Assembly: GCA_902778265.1 (NCBI GenBank)
Contig: CACYXI010000006.1
Coordinates: forward strand, 1 to 46,612
From: an uncultured Bacteroidales bacterium
GTDB lineage: Bacteria > Bacteroidota > Bacteroidia > Bacteroidales > Bacteroidaceae
Direction of reading: 5' to 3'
Length of the DNA stretch: 46,612 bases
In this document: one piece after another, positions 23,115-31,111 of the stretch
Numbering within the stretch: the stretch's first letter is position 1
Layout of the letters: the number at the start of each line of letters is the position of its first letter
The notes under the pieces: model-generated
The model's input: the letters and a program-made list of their open reading frames with translations, nothing else
Told to the model about the DNA's origin: nothing
The model's database searches: none
Made by a program: the position numbers and the translations under genes

Positions 23115-23190
23115 AAAATGAAAAGTGAAAAATACAGATTACACTATTCACAAAAATGCTAATTCGTATTTTTCATTTTTCATTGTTAAT
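23112..23190. repeat. AT-rich inverted repeat, GAAAAATGAAAA family
   Basis: It starts inside the stop codon of the AlkD-like gene. Arms AATGAAAAATGAAAAGTGAA and CGTATTTTTCATTTTTCATT surround ACAGATTACACTATTCAC. Confidence 0.75.
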
Positions 23191-23225
23191 TTTATTAATT
23201 TTATTAATTTAAAACCTAAGTCTTT

Positions 23226-23648
23226 ATGAAATTAGAATTCTACACCAATGGAGTAATATCCATAATCGACCTTGACAAGCTTGCAGCAGAATACGCAGGT
23301 ATTATTAACATAGGCCAAAAATGCAAGCAAGTATGGAATGCCGTTAAGATTGACGATGAATCAGTAGATCCATTCCAATGCAATATAATCGGAAGTGCAG
23401 GTAGCTATAAGCTCAATCATGGTCAGGAGCGCACAGAATGCCCAAAGGGATTGCTTAGTAGCCGACTCGTTCCTTGCAACACATGCACGGGAAGATGCGT
23501 GAATATCCGTGCAGGTCGTCCGAAATACTATCAACGTACCCCAGAAACGCCAACACTTGTCAATGGCGAGCCTGTAAGTGAATGGGGAACGGAACTCCAT
23601 GAGGGCGATACCATCACATTAGGCAATGTACAACTGAAAGTAAATTAA
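23226..23648 (+). CDS. FHA-like protein interrupted by a cysteine cluster
   Basis: I do not recognise a named family for the 140-residue cytoplasmic protein. Its ends resemble the two halves of a forkhead-associated domain. Residues 28-54 (INIGQKCKQVWNAVKIDDES, then VDPFQCNII) are like the first phosphopeptide-binding strands. Residues 110-139 (TLVNGEPVSEWGTEL, then HEGDTITLGNVQLKV) match the typical 'NGxxV...L.xGDxIxLG...L.V' ending. Between them lies a segment with Cys72, Cys84, Cys87 and Cys91 (CPKG, then PCNTCTGRC), spaced C-x11-C-x2-C-x3-C, which could hold zinc or an iron-sulphur cluster. The canonical FHA Arg/Ser pair is not obvious, so phosphothreonine binding is uncertain. Confidence 0.6.
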   Translation: MKLEFYTNGVISIIDLDKLAAEYAGIINIGQKCKQVWNAVKIDDESVDPFQCNIIGSAGSYKLNHGQERTECPKGLLSSRLVPCNTCTGRCVNIRAGRPKYYQRTPETPTLVNGEPVSEWGTELHEGDTITLGNVQLKVN

Positions 23649-23649
23649 C

Positions 23650-24008
23650 GCCCGTTCGATGAATTCGCACCTTTGGTGCTTGAACTGCCAATAATTACCA
23701 ATCTGCGCAATCTTTTTCCATAAATAAACGTGAGTCCGAACAATTAAAACGCTGCGCTTGGCTACACGAATTATCCACGAATTATCACGAATTTTCCATA
23801 AATTTTTTATTCTAAAGAAAAAGTATTAATGATAAATTCGTGGGAATTAATGGGCGATTCGTGTCGCTTTACGCAGTAGAAAAAAATATACTTTGGTTAA
23901 ATTCATGTTAAAATATTAAAGATTGAAAAGATTGCGTAGATTGGTAATTATTTTCAGTTAGAAGCAACTTGTTGCAAATATTTATCAATTCGTCGAACTC
24001 ACGTTAAT
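23650..24008. repeat. Composite nested inverted repeat (TGACAATAATTA family)
   Basis: The left side runs AACGCCCGTTCGATGAATT, the hairpin GCACCTTTGGTGC, then CTGCCAATAATTACCAATC. The right side runs GATTGGTAATTATTTTCAG, the hairpin GCAACTTGTTGC, then AATTCGTCGAACTCACGTTA. The centre holds CACGAATTATCCACGAATTA against AAATTCGTGGG and GATTCGTG. It starts right after the stop of the FHA-like gene. Confidence 0.75.
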
Positions 24009-24012
24009 GCAA

Positions 24013-24047
24013 AAAGAAAACTCCACCAGCCTGAAGGCTGATGGAGT
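24013..24047 (-). terminator. Terminator of the small barrel protein gene
   Basis: On the minus strand ACTCCATCAGCC and GGCTGGTGGAGT form 12 pairs (one G-U) around TTCA, followed by TTTCTTTTTGC. Its position 35 nt after the stop at 24082 fits an intrinsic terminator. Confidence 0.85.
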
Positions 24048-24081
24048 CGAGTATAATTGAATAATTGAAAGGTAAATCGCC

Positions 24082-24525
24082 TTAGATAGCGAGCTTTACA
24101 CCGAGAGAGAAATAGGTGTCGCCATGACCGCCTACCCACTGATACTTACACTCAACGAAACCAGCAAACTTGCTTGTGAAGTCCTTCTTCACGCCGCAAC
24201 CGAGATTAACGAGGAAGTTAATGTCGCTCTTTGAATCCTTGGCGTTGTTGAAGTCAAGACCTGCACCTACGAGTGGATAGAGGGTGAAGTCGTCACCGAG
24301 GTCAAACTTGTAGTGGAAATCAGCCTCAGCCTGAACGTTTGTAACATCATCGAAATAGAAGTTAGCTGCAGGAGAGAACTCAATGTTGTCTGTGAGGTCA
24401 GCTGTAATACCTACACCAAGACCGAAGGTGCTACGGAGGTCGCCCTTGAAGTCGAGCGTCTGAACCTGTGCAGAAGCTGTTGCCACAGAGGCAGCGAGCA
24501 ATGCAGAAGCGAAAAGTTTTTTCAT
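24082..24525 (-). CDS. Small outer-membrane beta-barrel protein
   Basis: The 147-residue protein has a signal peptide (MKKLFASALLAASVATASA, then QVQ). Eight short amphipathic strands follow (FGLGVGITADL, IEFSPAANFYF, VQAEADFHYKF, FTLYPLVGAGLDF, INFLVNLGCGVKKDF, FAGFVECKYQWV, DTYFSLGVKLAI), the pattern of OmpA/OprF-like or opacity-type eight-stranded barrels. The sequence ends in a hydrophobic/aromatic beta strand as expected for BAM targeting, although the last residue is Ile rather than Phe. Promoter 24747-24777 gives an unusually long leader of about 215 nt, and a strong terminator follows the gene. Confidence 0.85.
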   Translation of the reverse strand: MKKLFASALLAASVATASAQVQTLDFKGDLRSTFGLGVGITADLTDNIEFSPAANFYFDDVTNVQAEADFHYKFDLGDDFTLYPLVGAGLDFNNAKDSKSDINFLVNLGCGVKKDFTSKFAGFVECKYQWVGGHGDTYFSLGVKLAI

Positions 24526-24746
24526 TTTTTTTGTCTTTTTTTTGTTTGTTACGTTAATATTCTACCTTACTATGCAAATTAAAAATGAATAGTGAAAAAA
24601 TGATTATATGTACAAATTACGAGTTACAAATTACCTATTTAGCTTTTATCAGTCAATTTTGTAATAGAAAAAAGCATCTTGGTACTTTGTAATTTATAAT
24701 TAGTAATTACTTTCATTTTCTATTTATCATTTTCTAATTCTGAGTG

Positions 24747-24777
24747 CAAAGTTAATGTAAAAATGTGAATTTACAAA
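24747..24777 (-). promoter_or_regulatory. Promoter of the small barrel gene, with long leader
   Basis: The -7 box TAACTTTG (24754-24747) and -33 box TTTG (24777-24774) are separated by 19 bp. The leader to 24525 contains the AATTACGAGTTACAAATTAC / GTAATTTATAATTAGTAATT inverted repeat (24610-24715). Confidence 0.7.
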
Positions 24778-24882
24778 AGCATTATCCCTAAATAGTGTAG
24801 GAAAACACCTATTCTTAACGTAGGAAACCCCACATTTTTGCTCTTTTATACTATTTTAACTTTAATCGGTACTCTTTTTTGT

Positions 24883-24926
24883 TAAAAAAAACAAAGACGC
24901 AAAGTGTTTATTCTATGCGTCTTTGT
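24883..24926 (-). terminator. Terminator of the LytTR regulator gene
   Basis: ACAAAGACGCA (24926-24916) and TGCGTCTTTGT (24901-24891) form an 11-bp perfect stem on the minus strand. The final T of the stem runs into eight further Ts (24890-24883). Confidence 0.92.
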
Positions 24927-24945
24927 GTATTGCATTATATGTAGC

Positions 24946-25725
24946 TTAGATCATCGTATTCTGTGGACGTGTCATCCAGTTTTTGAATTCCGCCGCCTTG
25001 TTCTTGCTCACGAAGAGCGGTTCGGGCAACTCTATAGGCAAGCGAAGGAGAAGTCTGCTGTCGAACCAGATAACAATCTCCTGAACGCAATCACGTGCCA
25101 CAATATACTGCTTGTTTGCACGGAAGAAGCGGGCAGGGTCGAGAGAAACAATGATAGAGTCGAGTGAACGGTTGTAGTCGAGCACTTTCTTGTTCTTCAG
25201 AAAGACCTGTGTCTTTCGGTCGGTGCTGTATATACATGCCACGTCTTCAGTCTTGACTGGAAGGAGCTTGTCTTTGTTGGGTATCAGTAATGTCTGCTTG
25301 TATTCGCCTGACATTCTGTCGTCAGGACGGAGTTTCATCATCTGTTCCAGATAGGCAACCACGTCAGATTTACTCCATCTTCTGAATTTTTCCAATGCTC
25401 TGGTCAGTTCAACGGTCTTGATTGGCTTGAGCAGATAGTCAATACTGTTTACGGCAAAGGCGTCAAGAGCATACTGATCGTAGGCGGTTGTAAACACGAT
25501 AGGCGTCTGTATGTCAATCTCGTTGAAGAGGGTGAAGGCAGAGCCGTCACTCAGGTGAATATCCATGAAGATAAGGTTGGGGGCTGGGTTTGAACTCAGC
25601 CAACGAATCGTCTGTTGCACGCTTTCCAGTACGTGCAACACTTCTATGGATGGATCTATTTCCTTGAGCATTTCCACCAGATTCTCACTGGCGGTGGTCT
25701 CATCTTCTATGATTAATACTTTCAT
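24946..25725 (-). CDS. LytTR-family response regulator
   Basis: The 259-residue protein has an N-terminal receiver (residues 1-120) with the acidic pair in IIEDE, the phosphoacceptor Asp55 in LIFMDIHLSDG, the switch Thr in VFTTAYDQYALDAF, and the conserved Lys in DYLLKPI. A C-terminal LytTR DNA-binding domain follows (about residues 150-255), including the ACIYSTDRKTQVFLKNKKVL strand region and FFRANKQYIVA. It would bind promoter DNA on phosphorylation. The usual LytS-type histidine kinase partner is not adjacent. It is flanked by a terminator and by repeats, so it is an orphan regulator here. Confidence 0.95.
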   Translation of the reverse strand: MKVLIIEDETTASENLVEMLKEIDPSIEVLHVLESVQQTIRWLSSNPAPNLIFMDIHLSDGSAFTLFNEIDIQTPIVFTTAYDQYALDAFAVNSIDYLLKPIKTVELTRALEKFRRWSKSDVVAYLEQMMKLRPDDRMSGEYKQTLLIPNKDKLLPVKTEDVACIYSTDRKTQVFLKNKKVLDYNRSLDSIIVSLDPARFFRANKQYIVARDCVQEIVIWFDSRLLLRLPIELPEPLFVSKNKAAEFKNWMTRPQNTMI

Positions 25726-25849
25726 TTCTTTCTAAGTTTAGAATGCAAATATAATCTATTTTGATTAGATTGATATATAAATGTATTTGAAAACGAAAAA
25801 AAAAGACGTAATGCTGAATTATCCTAATTCAACTTTCGCATGGTTCAAG

Positions 25850-25978
25850 TTGAAAGTGAAGAGTGAATAACTAAGAGTGAAGAATTTAAGTTTGTATTGC
25901 AGTTTAAGGCTGTTAATTATCCTTTGCAATAATAAGATATTTTAATCTTTACTTTTCACTTTTTATTTTTCACTTGAA
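25850..25978. repeat. GTGAAGAGTGAAT / TTTTCACTTTTTATT repeat
   Basis: The words AAGTGAAGAGTGAATAAC and TTACTTTTCACTTTTTATTT border a 70-bp centre. The right arm contains the last codons and stop of the pectinesterase-like gene. No gene is seen between 25726 and 25962. Confidence 0.65.
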
Positions 25979-27660
25979 GTGGAGCTTGCGAAACTAATAG
26001 GCAGATACTCAGCTTCCAATCCACTTATAACAGTTGCAGAACCGCCTGTACTGCCTGTATGCTGTATGTGAATGCCGCCAAAGGAGTTGGCGGATGTAAG
26101 TGTGTGGATTAGCGTCTGCTTTTCCTCACCATTGGAAATTTCAGCCATGAGTCTTGTGTCGTGGCATGACAATATGAGTTTGCATCCACGCTTAAAGAGC
26201 ACGCATTTCTCTGGTTTTGTCAAGGCAGAAACCTTACCAGAGGAATATTCCACGAGATATACCACAACGGCATTATCATATTCTGGTGTTCGCATGAAAC
26301 GAATGCCATAGCCTGTCAGAGTGTGAGTATCAAACTTGATGCAGATATCCATGTATTGTCCTGTTGCACTACCAAAGCCCTGTCCCTTTGATTTGCATGG
26401 ATCAAGTGAAATGGTTAGTTTCTGACCATGAAATGTTTCATTCTCTGGTGCTGTGTACATCATCCTTGCACCTCTGATGTTCTGTATAATGCCTTTACAG
26501 CCTTCTGCACCATCACATCCTTCGCCCATGCACCAGGCTGCGCGATCCTTGGGAATGGTCCAACCGAACTCCTTGGTGTCCTCTGGTTTGTAGCCATCAA
26601 GGGTCCAACGTCCTGGGATAATGTCTGGTTGATTTTCTAATGCGAGATAAGGGAAGGCAACAGGCATAGGAACGTCAGGAGTAGGAGGCAGAATGAGAGG
26701 CTTACTATTGAGCGTGCAACCTTCGGCTAGGCATTTCTTCTTGGGATTTGGCTTGCGTGCCCACTCTATTTTCAGGTCTTTGTCATCGCTCGTCCAATGG
26801 CAGTTTATCATTGTTACTGGATCTGAGACCTTAGTGAGGTACTGAGTGCCTGACACCTTAGAGTGAATATTGCAGTTGCGCAGCGTAGCTCCCTGAGTAG
26901 AAGTGCAATAGAATGGCTTGCTAGAGTAGAACGTAAAATTGCAATCATCGTATATTCCTGTTCCGCAGAGAGCATCGTCAGTACATTCGAAATAGCATTT
27001 CTCAAAGTGTACATCATCAGCTCCTACAAACGGACAAGAGTTGAGACGTGAGATAAACTCGCAGTTGCGTGCTGAGTAATTCTTGCCACGACAAAGAATG
27101 AGCTGTGCCTGCACGATAGCCTCTCCACGCTTCTTGCGACTTAGCTTCGGATTGGGCTTATAGTCGAGATCCACGTTGCAGTAGTTGCCAAAGGTGATAT
27201 TCTCTGCGTGGATATTGTCACCTGTGACATGAAGCATGGTGAAATTGCCGACAGCCCCTTGTGTCTGCCCTCTATTACAAGCAAGAACTATGTCCTTGGG
27301 ATTAGAGGAAAGTCCGATGAGACTGACGTTGCTTATCCTTAGTTTCATACCAAAAGGTTCATTCTCGCCTTGCAATGGCTTGCGGATGGTAGTGTCGTTG
27401 GGATCATCAAGCCAATAGACGTAAGGCTCAATGTATATCGTGGAATGGTTAGAAGGATGTTTTTCGGCAAAGAGCAAAGCCTCTTTCACGTTGTTGAAGC
27501 AGAAACGGCTCTCGCGCGTTTTCATCTTCGGATTGACATAGAGGCAATTTTTTGCCGATGACATTTTTTCGCCATTACACGTAAACCTAACCTGTGCATT
27601 GGCAGAGGCAAGGAAGAGTAGGAGAGTGGCGAGTGATAATATACGATTTATCATGTACAA
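25963..27660 (-). CDS. Secreted pectinesterase-like beta-helix protein
   Basis: The 565-residue product (or 563 from the Met at 27654) has a signal peptide (MINRILSLATLLLFLASANA, then QV). Residues about 35-320 look like a right-handed parallel beta-helix of the pectin methylesterase kind: NNVKEALLFAEKHPSNHSTI, HVTGDNIHAENITFGNYC, QAQLILCRGKNYSARNCEFI, VHFEKCYFECTDDALCGTGI. Asn- and Cys-rich turns recur. The canonical QDTL active-site string of CE8 enzymes is not obvious, so catalytic activity is uncertain. Residues about 345-560 form a second beta-sandwich-like module with lectin-like strands. It likely acts on plant cell-wall pectin. The last residues (SSEK) and stop come from repeat DNA. 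Confidence 0.7.
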   Translation of the reverse strand: MYMINRILSLATLLLFLASANAQVRFTCNGEKMSSAKNCLYVNPKMKTRESRFCFNNVKEALLFAEKHPSNHSTIYIEPYVYWLDDPNDTTIRKPLQGENEPFGMKLRISNVSLIGLSSNPKDIVLACNRGQTQGAVGNFTMLHVTGDNIHAENITFGNYCNVDLDYKPNPKLSRKKRGEAIVQAQLILCRGKNYSARNCEFISRLNSCPFVGADDVHFEKCYFECTDDALCGTGIYDDCNFTFYSSKPFYCTSTQGATLRNCNIHSKVSGTQYLTKVSDPVTMINCHWTSDDKDLKIEWARKPNPKKKCLAEGCTLNSKPLILPPTPDVPMPVAFPYLALENQPDIIPGRWTLDGYKPEDTKEFGWTIPKDRAAWCMGEGCDGAEGCKGIIQNIRGARMMYTAPENETFHGQKLTISLDPCKSKGQGFGSATGQYMDICIKFDTHTLTGYGIRFMRTPEYDNAVVVYLVEYSSGKVSALTKPEKCVLFKRGCKLILSCHDTRLMAEISNGEEKQTLIHTLTSANSFGGIHIQHTGSTGGSATVISGLEAEYLPISFASSTSSEK

Positions 27661-27675
27661 TTTGTGATTTTAGGG

Positions 27676-27683
27676 CAAAGATA
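27676..27683 (-). promoter_or_regulatory. -7 box of the pectinesterase-like gene
   Basis: TATCTTTG on the minus strand lies about 16-20 nt upstream of the start codon. No consensus -33 box is at the usual distance. Confidence 0.55.
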
Positions 27684-27747
27684 AGGATTTTTTTCTGTTT
27701 TTTCATTATTTTTTCTTCATTTTTTACATTTATTTTAAGAAAAAGAT

Positions 27748-27755
27748 TATCTTTG
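27748..27755 (+). promoter_or_regulatory. -7 box of the MgtC-family gene
   Basis: TATCTTTG fits the consensus and is followed by a roughly 80-nt leader to the ATG at 27841. The -33 position is AT-rich without a clear TTG. Confidence 0.55.
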
Positions 27756-27840
27756 CACCAAGAAAGGCTAAAGGCAAAATTCAATACTTTAGACCTTATA
27801 CTTTGATTCTTTTGACTTTTTACATTAACGAATAATCGCT

Positions 27841-28557
27841 ATGATGAACGAAATTTACACTCAGATCTCTTCTTCGGAGGTTAATAGCCTTGGAGCAATT
27901 TATAAGTTGTTCATAAGTCTGTTGCTTGGAGCTGTGATAGGTTTTGAGCGTCGTCAGAAAGGACAAGTGGCAGGTATGCGCACGTTTGCCCTTATCTCTA
28001 TGGGTGCTACGCTTGCCATGCTTGTGTCTATCTATATCCCGCAGGAATACATGGGATTGAAAAATGGAGATCCTGGACGTATAGCCGCTCAGGTTATCTC
28101 TGGTATCGGTTTCCTTGGTGCAGGTGCCATTATTCAAATGAAGGGCTCGGTGAGAGGTCTTACGACTGCTGCCGGTATCTGGATGACGGCTTGTATAGGT
28201 CTGGCGGTAGGTTCTGGAATGTATGTTATAGCCACGGCCGCTTGTTTCCTTATCATTGCTATCTTGAAGTTTTTCGAGTTCTTGGAGAAACTTCTTCTTA
28301 ATGGAAGGGAGCAGAATGTAATAAGACTGAAAGTGGGCAGAATCGTCACAGATTCAAAGGTTTATCGTGATTGCTTAAAGAAATTTAATGTTCATCTTTC
28401 GTATGAATATCTTCGCTATGACTATACGGAGAACTTCACCACGTTCAATTTCGTTGTACGTACAAATGACCATACGGACTTCGTGCATCTTTTTCAGGAG
28501 ATACACTCTCTTGGGGATGTGATGTCGCTTACTCTTACTAATGAGGTGAACAATTAA
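27841..28557 (+). CDS. MgtC/SapB-family membrane protein
   Basis: The 238-residue protein has the MgtC family core: a first segment LYKLFISLLLGAVIGFERRQKG with the family Glu-Arg, then VAGMRTFALISMGATLAMLV, GRIAAQVISGIGFLGAGAII, GLTTAAGIWMTACIGLAVGS and YVIATAACFLIIAILKFFEF, giving about five transmembrane helices. A cytoplasmic C-terminal domain (residues 155-238) is ACT-like. In other bacteria MgtC modulates the F-ATPase and is linked to magnesium limitation. That role is not proven for this protein. It is divergent from the pectinesterase-like gene, and a GC-rich palindrome follows its stop. Confidence 0.92.
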   Translation: MMNEIYTQISSSEVNSLGAIYKLFISLLLGAVIGFERRQKGQVAGMRTFALISMGATLAMLVSIYIPQEYMGLKNGDPGRIAAQVISGIGFLGAGAIIQMKGSVRGLTTAAGIWMTACIGLAVGSGMYVIATAACFLIIAILKFFEFLEKLLLNGREQNVIRLKVGRIVTDSKVYRDCLKKFNVHLSYEYLRYDYTENFTTFNFVVRTNDHTDFVHLFQEIHSLGDVMSLTLTNEVNN

Positions 28558-28560
28558 AAG

Positions 28561-28609
28561 TGGTCTCTCCTCTCGCCCTCCATATTGAGGGAAGGCGTGG
28601 GGAGAGACC
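28561..28609. repeat. GC-rich palindrome after the MgtC-family gene
   Basis: GGTCTCTCC...CGCC is inverted as GGCG...GGAGAGACC around TCCATATTGAGG. It belongs to the CTCCCTCCC family and may act as a terminator, though no T-run follows. Confidence 0.7.
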
Positions 28610-28704
28610 GATTACTTATTAACCTGAATATTAATCTTTTGGTTCGTGTAGATAACTTAACAAACTTATTATGAGTATTTATGTTTCTTATAACTTGCTT
28701 TGGT

Positions 28705-28855
28705 TTAGGAGTGCAAGGAGTACAAGGAGTGACGCTCCTAAAGTCGCTTAAGTAGTACAAGACGATAGTTTTGTTGTTTATTAGAACGCTCAAGACATTT
28801 GTCTTGTACTCCTTGCACTTCATGTACTCCTTATTACTCCTTGTTTACCTTACGA
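28705..28855. repeat. GGAGTACAAGGAGT inverted repeat
   Basis: AGGAGTGCAAGGAGTACAAG and GTACAAGACGATAG on the left are inverted as GTCTTGTACTCCTTGCACTT and TTATTACTCCTTG on the right. It adjoins the 3' end of the His-rich protein gene. Confidence 0.7.
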
Positions 28856-29228
28856 GAAGTGAGGTAAGTACTGCTCCGGCTACTGCTCCTGCAACTACAG
28901 CACCAGCCTTGTCACCGTGACAATGATGATGGTGACGACGGTGGCAACGTTCCTCAACCACTACTGGGCGCTCAACTACAACTGGACGTTCTACGACTAC
29001 CGGACGCTCAACCACTACAGGTCTTTCTACGACTACTGGAGCGTGGTGATGATGGCGGTGATGTCTTGGCATGTGATAGGTCTCAACAACCACGGGGTGA
29101 TGATGATGTCTATGGTGGTGGTGGCGAACTTCAACACGATGATGATCGTGATGGTGATGATGCTGTGCAGAAACTGAACCTGTGCAAATGAATGCCATTG
29201 CTATGAGGGCGAAAATATACTTTTTCAT
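28845..29228 (-). CDS. Secreted histidine-rich protein with PVVVER repeats
   Basis: The 127-residue protein has a signal peptide (MKKYIFALIAMAFICTGSVSA, then QHH) and is about one-third histidine. His clusters (HHHHHDHH, HHHHRHHHH, HHRHHHHAP, HRRHHHHCHG) frame five tandem PVVVE units (four PVVVER, then PVVVEER). It ends in a small-residue hydrophobic segment (GAVVAGAVAGAVLTSLLV) that could be a membrane anchor. Such composition suggests binding of Ni, Zn, Cu or Co in the periplasm, an inference only. The repeat units are 18 bp at DNA level. The frame with a promoter and a signal peptide argues that it is real despite low complexity. Confidence 0.8.
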   Translation of the reverse strand: MKKYIFALIAMAFICTGSVSAQHHHHHDHHRVEVRHHHHRHHHHPVVVETYHMPRHHRHHHHAPVVVERPVVVERPVVVERPVVVERPVVVEERCHRRHHHHCHGDKAGAVVAGAVAGAVLTSLLVR

Positions 29229-29278
29229 AATTGTACGTTTTAGAATGTTATAATATTTTTGTTATTGATTTCTGAGTG

Positions 29279-29309
29279 CAAAGGTAGTATATAATCGTCA
29301 CTTTTCAAA
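29279..29309 (-). promoter_or_regulatory. Promoter of the His-rich protein gene
   Basis: The -7 box TACCTTTG (29286-29279) and -33 box TTTG (29309-29306) are separated by 19 bp, about 50 nt upstream of the start. Confidence 0.75.
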
Positions 29310-29459
29310 TTGTTTTTCCCTACCTTTGAAGGGAAAATTCCTATTGATATGTAGGAAAATCCCCTAAAAAAGATGTATTTTTTCATTCTCGATTAAACCA
29401 TTAATCTATCAATTCGTTTCTTTACATAGTACGTTGAATATAAATTAACCTGTTTTTTT

Positions 29460-30656
29460 ATGAAGAAGTCATTCTTTACATTTGCGCTCTCCGTAGCGTT
29501 ATGTCTTAGCTCATATACAGCTTTTGCCCAAAAGTGGGTTGGTACATGGACAACTGCCCAGCAGCTTGTAGAACCTCATAATCTCGCACCAGAACCAGGA
29601 TTATCGGGTAATTCCCTGCGTGAGATTGTTCAGGTATCGGTTGGCGGTGAGAAAATCCGAGTGAAGTTCTCAAACGAGCATGGTAAATCACCTCTCAATA
29701 TCAAGGCTGTGGAGATTGCCATTGCACAGAATAGCGGTTCGTCATCTGACATCAAGTCGGGTACAGCAAAGAAACTCAAGTTCAAGGGTAAGGATGGCAT
29801 AACGATAGAAGCAGGAAAGATGGTGGCTTCAGATGCAATCGACTTTAAGATTGCTGCTCGTGATAATGTGGCAATAACTATTCACTACGGAGAGTGCGAC
29901 AACAAGATTGTTACAGGACATCCGGGAAGTCGCACCACAAGCTATCTTGTTGAGGGGAATAGTTCTGATTTCTCAAAGGCAAAAAAGACAAACCATTGGT
30001 ACACTATCTGCGGAATTGACGTGATAGGAAATAAGAATACTCGTGCTGTGGCTATTCTTGGCAACTCTATTACCGATGGTCGTGGTTCTACCACTAATCA
30101 GCAGGATCGTTGGCCTGATGTTTTTTCACGCGCTCTTCTTGCTAATCCAAAGACAAAAGATGTGGCTGTGCTCAATCTCGGTATAGGTGGCAACTGCATT
30201 CTCCGTGGCGGACTTGGTCCTACGGGTGCAACCCGTTTTACACGCGACATTATGCAGCAGGAAGGCGTGAAGTATGTCATTATCTTCGAGGGTATCAATG
30301 ACCTTGGCGGTAGTCGTAATGGTGAACAGACGGCAAATGCGCTTATCGAGGCTTATAAGAAGATGATAGCCGAGGCTCATGCAAAGGGCATCAAGGTGTA
30401 TGGAGGTACGATAACTCCGTTCAAGGGCAATAAATATCATACTCCTGACCATGAGGCGGCTCGCAAGAAAGTGAACACCTGGATTCGTACAAGTGGCGCT
30501 TTTGATGCGGTTATAGATTTCGACAAGATAATACGTGATCCTGCCAATCCAGAGGCTTTGCAGAGCAAGTACCTCTATGAGAACGACTGGTTGCATCCTA
30601 ATGCTGATGGCTATAAGACAATGGGCTCTGGTATAGATCTCAAGTTATTCCAATGA
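29460..30656 (+). CDS. Secreted SGNH/GDSL hydrolase
   Basis: The 398-residue protein has a signal peptide (MKKSFFTFALSVALCLSSYT, then AFAQ). It has an N-terminal beta-sandwich (about 25-190) and a C-terminal SGNH esterase domain. Catalytic blocks are visible: block I VAILGNSITDGRG with Ser203, a glycine block near LNLGIGGNCILRG, block III with Asn in FEGINDLGGS, and block V NDWLHPNADGY with Asp376 and His379. It probably deacylates a polysaccharide or lipid outside the cytoplasm. Substrate unknown. Two-domain architecture is common in Bacteroidales glycan-degrading proteins. The stop is followed by a hairpin (30703-30754). Confidence 0.92.
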   Translation: MKKSFFTFALSVALCLSSYTAFAQKWVGTWTTAQQLVEPHNLAPEPGLSGNSLREIVQVSVGGEKIRVKFSNEHGKSPLNIKAVEIAIAQNSGSSSDIKSGTAKKLKFKGKDGITIEAGKMVASDAIDFKIAARDNVAITIHYGECDNKIVTGHPGSRTTSYLVEGNSSDFSKAKKTNHWYTICGIDVIGNKNTRAVAILGNSITDGRGSTTNQQDRWPDVFSRALLANPKTKDVAVLNLGIGGNCILRGGLGPTGATRFTRDIMQQEGVKYVIIFEGINDLGGSRNGEQTANALIEAYKKMIAEAHAKGIKVYGGTITPFKGNKYHTPDHEAARKKVNTWIRTSGAFDAVIDFDKIIRDPANPEALQSKYLYENDWLHPNADGYKTMGSGIDLKLFQ

Positions 30657-30702
30657 AAAAGTTAGTACTATAAATATCCTTATCTTTTACCCAAAAACGT
30701 GT

Positions 30703-30754
30703 TTCGGCTTCTGTCTTTCGATTGGATGTATATCCCATCATGACAGAAGCCGAA
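30703..30754. terminator. Hairpin after the SGNH hydrolase gene
   Basis: TTCGGCTTCTGTC (30703-30715) and GACAGAAGCCGAA (30742-30754) form 13 perfect pairs around a 26-nt loop. The downstream T-run is weak, so termination is probable rather than certain. Confidence 0.65.
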
Positions 30755-30789
30755 TTCATTATGTTAAAATTGTGTGTTCTATTAATTTC

Positions 30790-31030
30790 CAAATAGCAGC
30801 AAGCTACAAAATCCACTGCGTGGAGCTATACAAATTATCGTTAATTCCCATGAATTTTCCATGAATTCTTTTTCTTTATCCCGATTTTTTCAATTTTTCG
30901 AATCATTAGGGATATAATTTACGATAAATTACTTCCCTGCGGTCAGTGGGTCTGCGACAAATCTCGTGGTAATTCATGAAAATCAATTTAGCCAAGCGCA
31001 GCGTTAATTTTCGTCGAATTCACGAAAAAT
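30790..31030. repeat. Composite nested inverted repeat
   Basis: Hairpin word TAGCAGCAAGCTA lies at the left. Words ATGAATTTTCCATGAATTC are answered by TTCATGAAAATC, and GAATTCACGAA closes the right end. The centre includes ACGATAAATTAC. It is related to the composites at 9331 and 23650 but more degraded. Confidence 0.55.
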
Positions 31031-31111
31031 AGGGGTGTTTATTCGTTTTCTTGTGAATTTTTTGTATTTTTGTAGCGTAAAAAGAAACTTTAATGTAATA
31101 ACTAAATAATT

